Under the pieces are notes generated by a model. The model searched no databases, had not been told where the DNA came from, and was given only the letters and a program-made list of their open reading frames with translations. Position numbers and translations under genes: made by a program. Of a DNA stretch of 64,000 nucleotides, positions 47,052 through 58,400 are shown piece after piece. The stretch is from Macquaria australasica (taxonomy: Eukaryota; Chordata; Actinopteri; Centrarchiformes; Percichthyidae), in contig SEMN01000490.1 in NCBI GenBank assembly GCA_005408345.1, positions 62,001-126,000 of the forward strand. The letters run 5' to 3'. How positions within the stretch are numbered: position 1 is the first letter of the stretch; each line of letters opens with the position of its first letter.

Positions 47052-50000
47052 GCGCGTGCTTCAATATCCACATGTATGTGCATGTACATACACAGCAGCA
47101 GGTCCAACATGCTAATGAGTTTTCCCTCTTGCCTCTATAGGCAGCAGTCACTTCATTATTTACACCAGTTAGATCATTAATATGAAAAACAGTGTTGCCA
47201 GTTAGCTCCCTCCGCTTTATACGGACCTGAACTGATTCCAGTGCTGTTTGTGAGTCTGTTTGTGTTTCTCTATTCTGTTTCATCCATGTGGTGCATAATG
47301 GAAGGAGTGTCAGTGTATGTGTTATAGGACAAGGCTCTGGAGAGGCTCTTATTCTGGAGGAATAACACTGAGGCAAGCTTCTGGTTCTAGCTGCTCAATG
47401 GGCTCACCTATTGGAGGCATGTAGTATCTTATTGGTACAGGGTGACACTGCTGTAATATTGATGGTGGAGAGTATTCTGGACTTTTTCTTTGGCTGGGTG
47501 GGTTTGGTGAATTTTCCTGTTTGTTCATCATGTCCATATATTTATCATGGTTTGCTGGTATTTGTAGGTAACTATTAGATTATTGATGTTGAGGTGTTCA
47601 GTTCTCAGTTGTGTTTGGATAGTTTGGTGTGTCAATATTGCTCTGTCCCGTTTTATTATTAATAGTATTAAAACAATATAACATGAAATGGTGACTTAAA
47701 GCTGCACTATTTTTTTTTTATATATTAACAATGGACCAAATTACTATGTGTTATGTAAAAGGTGTCACTTGAGGTGCCAAACCACAAATAATTATTGCAA
47801 AATCTGCAGTTCTACAGAGTTTTTAAGCCTTTATAGCTCCTTGTTTTGGTTTTCGGGCCCAGCAGCAGCAGCAGCAGGCAGCTGGATTTAGCGAGAAAGC
47901 TAACCCACTGTACACTACCTGCCCAGCACCAAACAGACAAAGTTAGTGACTAGCTGGAGCATTTAGCAGCCAGATATTTTTCTCAGGAGTTGAAGACTAA
48001 AAACAGAGCTAAAAGCAGAGTAAATATTGGACTTCCATTCATCGGGAGGCCAGAAACTTGACTCCAAATTCATGCTAATGTTGCTCCATTTCTTCTGCAT
48101 GTGTAAATAGGCAACTGTCTGCTAACACGTTAGCCCCAACAGCTTTATAAGCTGATAATATGTCAATGTTGTGTTTGCAGTTTGTTTCGCTGTCCCTAAG
48201 TGGCAATAAATAAATAAATAAATAAACAAAATTAATTAAAGCTGTTTATGGATTTCCTGTAGGGCTTCCGGCGGCTCCCCAAACTGTTCTATCAATCCCC
48301 GGGTCACACTCCATCTGTCACGCGATGGGGTGTGAATTGTTTGCCCACAGGTGCAGTTTAATATGGGGATGATTGCAGTTTTTTATCAGCACTAGGCTGC
48401 ACTTCTTCATTATGTTCTTCTTCATAAAAGCTGTCTGGCTGGCTATTAAATGTTGGATGTCTAATAACTTTCTCAGTGCTAAAAGCCTTTTCTCATCTGC
48501 TGCTCATAAAGCTGCAACCAGACTCCAAAATTTACCAAAGAGAAGAAGTCACCGCTTTTTTTATTTTTATTTTATTTTACGTATTACTAAAAAAGCACTT
48601 CATGTTCAAACACTTTATATCCTGTAATAAAACTCTACAAGAAATGTATTGTAGCTTTTAAAGGTGCCAATGAATCCCTCAACCAATCCACCAGCACAGG
48701 GGTGCTACAGCTGCATCACCTGAGCCTGTGACATCTCTTTCATCATCTTAGATATGAAACGTGAACCTTTCCCAGTAACAATTTCATTTCATTCCCACTT
48801 AGGAAAACAGCAGGATCACTTGGATGGAGTGGTGGATGGACTTTGAGACAGGCCCCAAAATGCCCTCTTGCTGGAAGTAGTTGCAGTGTTTTGAGTCACT
48901 ACGCTGCCGAAATCTAGGGGGGCTTCTATGGTTTGGAGTCCAAGACAGAGAAACCCTTCAAGATTCAGGTAGCAAAATAACTCACTCAGGCTGCAGCCCC
49001 AACAGGGGACTTGACCCAAACCCCCAAACTCACAAACTTACTTCCCTTTGATAGCATTTGACAGCCACTGATGTACTGAGCAGGTCTCTCAAAAGCAGGA
49101 ATGAGTTAGTATGGAAAATGGATGGATGGATGGAGCCTCCCATAGTATCTCATTGTGGGAGTGGGTGCTGTCCATGGTGCTGAACCTCAATTGTGTTGGC
49201 TACGGGATATGGGGTGTGTTTGGCTGACTTTGCAAAATATATTGTTATATTTTAATTATTTAATATGTGCATTTTTAATGTCAGTGTCAACATAAACTAA
49301 AACATATATCCTGATAACGTTATTTCACCTAAGAACCTACAATTTTAATACTGAATACAAAGTCGTTTTTAAATCACATATCACTATATTGTTTATACTA
49401 AAGCAGCTAATTGTTGATTTCTGAGCCATTGTTCAAAATCTTTAAAGTCTATCATGCAATAATCAAAATCAAAATGGGGACAATAATATTAATACATACT
49501 TTACTACATATGTGAGTTGAACTTTTTTTTTGCTCTTTACCCAGAATGGCCAGCACAGTGTTGTCCTTCAGTACTTCCATGGAGCCTGAGCACACAAAGT
49601 AGATAGCCTGGAGGGCGTCGCCCTGGCGGATGAGGAACTCTCCAGGAGCGCAAAAGGAGGTCTTGATGATGAGGGAGAGGGAGCGCAGACACCCCCTGCT
49701 GGCCGATTCAAAGAGCGGCAGCTGCAGCAGCTCATTATTCAGGTGCATGGCGATGTCAGCCCTCAGCTCATCTGGGAAGTCCTTCAGCAGCTGGTGGAGG
49801 GAATGAGAAAGAAATATTTGTCCTCTAGCAGTGAAACAAAAGGTACACACAATGCACTTTCTATGACTGCAAACTGTGGATGACTCCCTCTCTTAGCTTG
49901 GCTGCTCTCTTTTGTGTGTCATCATTTGAATGTGACTGTGTGGGAAGGTGGAGGTAACAGGTAAAATAAAACCTTTCACCTTCCCACATAATCACAGCCA

Positions 50001-53000
50001 ACTGATACATGCATGACCAGCAAAGAGTTCCTGGATTTTCATTTTGTACATTTACTCAAATGTCTTTCTTAACAGCAAATGCAACCACTCTCATGAACTT
50101 CATAGAGTGAATTCCTACTGTTTGTGCGACAGAGTGGCCAAGCAAAAATCTCTGCAATGGAAAGTTGTGGGTTATTACCTTATTATTTTACCAAGTATTA
50201 GCGTCTGTTCACCATCATGTTATCGCTTTAAAAAGGATTATCTAGATTTGAAGCCATGGTAAAACACACCAAGAGTGAGTTTAGTGTCTATGAGGTCATT
50301 AATCCATGAAATTAAGATATCTGCCCCAGTTGATAGAACCCAAAACACAACCCAAATCCTCTCAATGACTTTGAGCCATTTCTTTAGACTGCTTGGAGGG
50401 CAAGTCGCCGGATTTGCACTTTCAATTTTAGAAGCCAGTCCAGTTGATCCCATTATATCTGACAAGGTCAATCCAAGCCACAGAGGTCATATACACATCT
50501 CTGAAAGTTAAAGGAACAGTCAGACATTTTCAGAAATATGCTTGTTGGCCATCTAAAGTTACATAACATTGATATTCGAAACTGATGATGGTGCAGGATG
50601 TGTTTAGCCTAGCTTAGCATAAAGCAGGGGGAAACTCTTTCCAATACCACTGCTTCACACTCACACAGCTACACATGTTCTCCTACCTCGCTGACGTCGA
50701 TACCGTTGTTGACAGACCAGGTCGTCTGGAAACATTCCATCATGCGTTGCTCAAGGGCCTTGGGCAGCCGGTGCACCCGGATAAAGTCCTTCAGGTCTTT
50801 GGTGCGGGTGTGGTAGAGGGAGCGGCGTGAGTACATCCTCTGGATGATGGCGGTCACATTACCAAACACCACAGCGTGCATTAGTGCTACAGGAGAGACA
50901 AACAAAGAGGCAAAAACACCAGAAAAGTTTATCTCAATAAAAGACTTGGTTCAGTTATGGAGTAGCTGTACTATTTCTTTACAAATTGCACACTTTAAGG
51001 TTATGTTTTGGTGTGATTAAAAGAGCTTTAATTACTGGATAATTGGCAGCTCCAATCAAAGGTAGAAAACCTGTCAATGTGACTTTAAGGAGGATAATTT
51101 CCAGTGCCATCTTCTGTGTTAAACTGAAATACACAATTCACAAATGTCTTTTTAGCTACACTGGCAGTGAGGCTCTGGTGGAAATAGTCCAGACTGAAAT
51201 ATCTCAACAAACCAGCTGGTTAATGTTTTCAATTATCCAGTGAAATATCTCATCATCCGCTACATGAGTTGGACAAAATGTTAGGATGCTAAGACGAGAA
51301 ACTGCAGTGGTGATCATGGTGAACATCCTGCCAAACATCAGAATCTTAACATTTTATTTGTGACCATGTTAGCATGCTTAGTGATCACTGAAAACAAAGT
51401 ATGGCTGCTTGGTGTTGTGCTTTGCCCACCTCCAATCAGCATGGTGCAGATGGAGAAGATCTTCTCAGAGTCTGTGTTGGCTGAAACGTTGCCGAAGCCC
51501 ACACTGGTCAGACTGCTCAGTGCAAAGTACAGTGACGTCACGTAGGAGCTCCTGACAGATGGGCCGCCGCTCAGTGTCGTCCCTGAGCCGTTCGGCGTCC
51601 TCACTCTGGTTCTGCTGCCATTCCACTGGCCTGAACCCAGCAAACCCGCCCCATTCAGTGGCTCCAACCCCGAGCCGTTCCACTGGCTGTAATTGGTCAG
51701 ACCTGCTGTTATGGTGCCTTGAGGAGAATCAGAGACTCCCAACAGGGAGGTCAGCGGTGCCAGGAAGTATGGCGTTCCCAAGCGTTTGGCCAGTTCATGG
51801 AGCCAGCCTGGTGGGGGAAGAGGGGCAGTCCAGAAGAGTTTGTCAGCTTAATGAGAATGCATCCATGCTTGTTTGAATAACTTTACTAGAAGGCTCCATT
51901 AGCAGTGGTAACAAGGCAGGAAGGGCAGCGTAATTGCTTCAGTGTTGGTGTTTGTGTATTTGGAAGGCGTGCAGGCCAGACACTGCACGCTGGCTTTTCT
52001 GATAATGTCAGCTGATATTTGCATTTAAGCATGATGCAAATCATTTGTCTAGTTTGTAAATTTGTCATTTTAGACTATTTAGATTTTACACTATTTTCTT
52101 TAAATGTTTTTTTCTCAATATATTCTTCATTGTTTAAATATCTTCCTCATTATTGGAAATGCTTAAACACAAGAAATTTGGACAGTCATCTGTCCATTTT
52201 GGTCCAGAGCGACTACCCACCAGATTGCTATGAATTTTGGAATTGATATTCATGGTATCCAGAGGATGCAGAGGGTGATTTCTAATGATTTCTGTGAACC
52301 CCTGACCTTTCATCTAGTGCCACCATCAGGTCCAAACTTCCCCACACTTTGGTCCTAATCTACGAGGCAAGTGGACATGAGATGTACTGAGCACGTTCAT
52401 GCTCCCCAGATGATGAACCCTTCTGATTTTGGACCCTCCATGAGCTTTCCTCTACCACCGCCCTCATGACAGCATTACCATTTGTGGACTGTAATGAACA
52501 TTGCAACCTCTACGGATCACTCTTTTTCTAATGTGAATGCTGCTGTCATGAATAAAAACGCTGGAGTTGACTTGTGATGTGTAACAGATAACATTTATAT
52601 AACTCTTTTCAAGCTGGGTTGGACAATGCGCTTTCAAAAGCCTCTCATTCACCGATGCACACACTCATTAACCAAGAATAATTGAGCGCTGCCCTGCTCA
52701 TCGGAAGCAATTTAGGGTTCAGCGTTTTGCTCAATCACCAACCCCATGATAACCCGGACAACCCGCTCTTCCACCTGAGCCACAGCCGCTCTATGTGTAC
52801 CAGTGTGCCCATGTACATCTATGTATGAGTGGAGGCCTTTTCTGTATATTTTCCCACCATTCTTACCCTGTTCTCTCTCTTCCTGTCTCATCCCATGTTG
52901 CTGATTTAAATCACTTGGACAGGATAACCACCATCACCTCATGCACCTCACAGTATTGTTGTTGTTTGGCACCGGTGAGCACAGTAAGAGGGGAGACAGA

Positions 53001-55389
53001 TCGCCATAATTAGAAGTGTTTTCTCAGTAAAAGGACACACACACCGCCTGCTGAGTGTATACAAGCATGCCTTCATACTCTGCTCGGTTAAAATGATACA
53101 GATGATGTTTGTTTTGGTCTCCATCTTTGGTGTTAAGCTGTGCATTTGCAACTGATGTTCAAGGTCCCTAGAGGATAAATTCAAGACTTTGGTGATACCC
53201 TGACTTTTCTTCTAGCGCCATCGTCAGGTGAAAGTGTAGTGTTTTGGTGCAAGTGTTTAGTGCTAACAGGCTGAACTAAGATGGGGAACATGGTAAACAC
53301 ACTTTTTAAGCCTACAGCAGGTGAGTAGGATGGTGATGTCACATGGGCTACTCTGCATTAATATCATTGCCATAATACATACATTTTTAACAATATTGTC
53401 TAAAAAATGACCAAATGTTTGATTTTTTTGTTGTTCTTGCTACTTTCACAATACTGCCCCTCTACTCTTTCCATCAAATTAAAATCCTTCCATGAACAAA
53501 CACACAGACTGCACAACACGCAGACACAAACCTATATCCCAGGAGGCGGGGCTATTGCTTTCAATCTCGCTGCGTCCGATGAAGTACCAGACGCAGGCCA
53601 TCCAATGGCCCAGCAGGGCGAACGTGGACATGAGCAGGGTGAGGACCACGGCGCTGTACTGGGAGTAACGATCCAGCTTCTGTAGGAGGCGCAAGAGGCG
53701 GAGGAGGCGCACTGTCTTCAGCAGGTGAACCCCGAAGTTCTGGGAGAGGGAGAAGATTAGAAGGTATGAACACATCTAACACCAGATATAAAAAGTGTAG
53801 CTCATTAGGCTGGGATTAGATACTCCTGGATAGATAGAGTAAACAATTTCCTGTGACATCTATTAGAACTAGATTTCATGTTCAATCTTAAAAGTTTCCC
53901 ATCAGGAGCCAAGGGAGGTTTGTAATTAGAAATTTCCCATGCACACTGAGCATTTTAATCAGTGCTCTTGATTATGCAGGTGACCTGCCCTCTTGATCTC
54001 ATTTACGGTGCAGAACAACAGTCAAAAGTGGCTCCACAGATTGTCTGAACCTTGTAGTCAGATGGGATTAAAAATACTGCAGGACACCAAATAACACTCA
54101 AGATAAACTTAAAGTTACTTTAATTTAAGTTGCAGCCTTTATCAGAGAAGCCATTCAGAGAAAATCACTGCCATTATCATCCTCGACTGGAAAAATCCCT
54201 GTGGTCCTGAGGTAGAAATCACCTCATCTAACATCTTCCCTTTATTGATTTTCTCCCTTAACCTCTGTATTAACTGTGGCTGCAAGTTCCTGCTCATTTC
54301 AGTGCCCAGTAAGTGGTCTGTTAATTGAAGTATTGATGAATTACACCCCACTCACACAGGATTTAATTCTCTAGATATCAGAATATTGATCCATTCAGGG
54401 AATTTATTTCTGTACAGAATGCACTGGTGTAATCTCTGCCTCAAATTATTAATCACAGACCCGAATACCTACTGTTTCTGAGCACATTCAGCAGTCCCAC
54501 TGAAATCAGTCCAGACAGGCACCATATGATTTACAGTATATCGCACCCAAGAGTTCTGCTTCCTGTTAAACCCATTACACCAACATCCAGGTCTATCTGA
54601 AGCCGATACAGCTGTAAGCTCATCACATGACCTGTTGTGATTTCAGCTACAGGTGAGCATTTCATCCAGGATCACCCTTTAACAAACAACATTTCCCACA
54701 ATTCTAAGTCTGTTGCTGGTTAAACATCAATACAGACAAGTCAGAACAAATTAACATAATTTTGTTTTAAAGAAACATTTTCCTTGTTCTTGTTACCTTT
54801 TTCACAGCAGACATTTTGACTTGTCAAAGCAGGAAAAGCACAGGTGGGATTAATAACATTAATAATGGCTACATTCCATTTAGGAGAGCCATTTCCAGGG
54901 CTCTGGTATTGTGTATGCTCACTCAATGACATGGCCTACTAGGACACTTTATGGAACGGAGCCATTGTTAATGTTATTTCTTACACCTGGGCTTTTCCTG
55001 CTGTGAAAAGGGTCTACTGAATCATCGTGTGGCCCTTGAGATTCCTCTGCTCTGTAGCACAGCGATCCACTATCTGTCGTACTGTATCTGTTGAACAGTG
55101 AAAAGGCTCTGCATCTGGCTAATCTACTTGCCTATCTACCTGTAATTTGTCGTCAGCGTACTCATTTATCAGCTTAATTACTAGTTACCTAATAATGAGT
55201 TTCGTGTTGAAGCTCAGTTTTCCTCCCTCGAAGCCACTACAGCACATAGTGAGAGCAGGAAGAGCAGGATTTCACGAAAATGTGGAACAAAAAGTTGTCT
55301 ATTGTCAGTTTTTCCATTTTCAGACAAAAATAATGTTTTACTAGCGCTTTGTTTCCTTTGCCATGTCTGTGTAGCATAACAGATTTTGT

Positions 55390-55431
<42 letters not shown>

Positions 55432-58400
55432 TGTGCCTCAGTGTTCACTGAACATTTGCAAGCTCTTTCACGGTCTTATTAAATGAATGGTGAGCGAGAG
55501 TCTAACAGCAGGAGAGTGCTACTGACAAAGGAACGACATCTATTACCACTGCCGGGGCCCATAGAGCCTCTGCCTGTACGTCACACACACAGAAACACAC
55601 AGAAATTGCACCTAAATACACACAAAAGTGCAAGCACAGTCAAACATGTACGATTTATATGCACTTTCCCAACACTCGTATACACACAAATGTGCACACA
55701 GTATATAACAAACCAAAAGCTACACTGTATAGCTGTATAGCTGTGCACTGTATGTGTGGAAAGTGCGTGTGTGAGACCCACCACACTGATATTGAAGGCG
55801 TAGAGGAGGTCAAAGGGCAAGGCGGCGATCAGATCCACAAACAGCCAGGATGTGACGTAGTGAATGCAGATGCAGCGGGGGTCATACACGACCTGACCAG
55901 ACGTGCTCACATACGTGGTTCGGAAGTTCAGCACGATATCTGGCACACAACGTACAAGTTAACACACCAGTGGGAACTTGGAAACATCATCAGTGGAGGC
56001 TTAAACTGCTCCTTACACCCGTCATCAACATGCATCTCAGGTAATTACAGTCAGTTTGGCAGTAGTGGAAAATAACCTTTTTACTTTTACATTTTTAACT
56101 TAAAGCAATAGTTACACATTTTGGTAAATATGCTTAGTTCCTTTCTTGAAGAGAGTTAGATGAGAAGATCGACACCACTCTCCACAGTAAATATACAGGA
56201 GTGGTATTGATCTTCTCTCCTCAACTCTCTTCCCCAAAAATCAGACTATTCCTTTACAGTTATACTCCCCGATCCCCAAATTCCCTCCCAGCTCACTGCT
56301 GAACATTTGAAACTGTGAACTGTGTTGAGTTTCCAAACATCAGCAAGCCTAATGGGCTTTGTTTTTAACACGTTTTTAAACCATAATGGAATAAAAAAAG
56401 TAAAAACAAAAATAAAGTCCTGCATTCAAAGGTATTCGCAGTCACACTGATGTTGGAAAATTATGTATTTTCAGTCAAAACAGTCCTGTCTAGCTAGATC
56501 ACAGTGCATGGTTTGTTGGTTTGTTTGATTCTGTTGTAAAGCTGTTTCCAGCAGAGCGCTGAAGGTCTCTGTAATAGTGAGCACTATGTTAGGCTAACCT
56601 ACAGACACACTGGCCAACACCTTGACAATAAGATCCAGGTTGTGAAAATATTTCCTTTAACAAGACGTCCTCAAGTGGGATTAGTGGACTTGGTTGCCAG
56701 AAGGGAGACATTAGGTTGAGATGCAGTAGAGAAGAAGTGGAGATTGTTAAGGTGGTTCAATTAAGCATACGTCTCTTGTGCGTCAGGAGGAGTTGGAGGC
56801 AATGCAGACTATGGGCCAATTAAGAGAGAAGAAGTGGTGGTTTCAGACGTGCTTGGTTGGATTATGTAAACCAGGTGGGAGCTGCCCCTTGAACTGATAT
56901 GAATAGATAGAAGCCAAGCTGATACCGACACAATTATACAAAACATGTGAAACCAGCCTTACCGATGATAAAAAGTATCTCCACCAAGATATCGCTGACA
57001 CTCGGAGGGTTACGTGCCGTTGATCCGCCGTCCTCTCGTATCTCAGTGAAGCAGACATTATAGGGAACAGTGACGGCTACGTAGAAGGTGGCCAACAAGA
57101 TCAGCCAATCCCAGCCACCCTTGAACGCACCGTAGTGAAGAAGAACGAAACGGGACTTCTGGATGTCCGCCACCTTGTACTCGGGGACCGGGTTCGCATT
57201 GGCTCCAAGAACACTCTTGATATAGAATATGGAAACACACACATAAATTAATCAATGCTTGATTGTCTCATTATCTATGGGAGTCCTTTATCTTAAAGGT
57301 ATCTCCACCAGCCAGCATAAATATTTTATTATTATCATTATTAGCACTGCTACTGAAATGTAAAGTGTTGCATGGTTTGAATTCTAAACATAAATATTCT
57401 GTCACGTCAGACTCCATACAGTAATTCATCTTAATCTAATAGTAAGACAAAATATGATGTGGCCCTGGTGGGTTAACTGAGCAAGTTAACAGTTAGCTGA
57501 TGCAAGAGGATGAAACTTTTTAACCATTATATCTGATCAGCAGACCTCCCCACAAATTCAAATTATTTTCCAGAGTCATTAAGATCACGCTGCAAGGGCC
57601 GTTTTACAGATTTTGTCTCATCCCAGTTGCTTGAATTTACAAGTTGTCATCGTATTGACTTAATGCAAATCAAGCTGTGTTGCAAACGCAGCCCTTAAAA
57701 ACAGTACTGGACAAGCAAATTGGCCCTTTATCATCAAATACAAGATTAATCTGCTAATACCCTTCAAAAATAGATTTAATGCAAGACTGAAAATCTAAAT
57801 CCTTGCTAGTGCCTCCTAGAGGCTGCACTGTTCATTACACCCCCATAGCGCTAAAGCGTTCGACAGAACTAACAATACAGTAATACTTTTGCTTTTCTTA
57901 GGGCCTTACAGGTAATGAGGCTGAGGATTGTGCATGAGGAAAAGCCATGGGGTCATTACTATTAAAAGGTTCATTATCCAAAAATAAAAAATAAAACCCT
58001 CCCAGTTAAAATACAGTAGGTCAAATCCTAAGTAGAGCAGAAGGTACCAAAGTAAACATGTCTCACATTGTTGATCTTCAGCTTGCTCTTGGTTTTGTCC
58101 TGTTTCTGTAGGTGTCCAGACAGCTGGTAAAGGACGGCCCGACTGCGGCGGCGCTCCATGTTGAAGCCTGGAGGGCGGCTGATCTGGTGGATCTCCAGCC
58201 CGGTTTCCTCATCTGAAAACAAGCTGATACTTTACCGTAGGGCCACAGCACCCTGGTAATGTCCTCTAGTAGGGTTTAAACGTGCTGCATGGTTTAAATG
58301 GATGGTTGTTTTGGTTTATCACATTGGCAGGTCTATCATGCAAGAAACTGTCATTTTTAATTAATTATTTGCCATTAATTTGGACAATAGAACTGACAAA

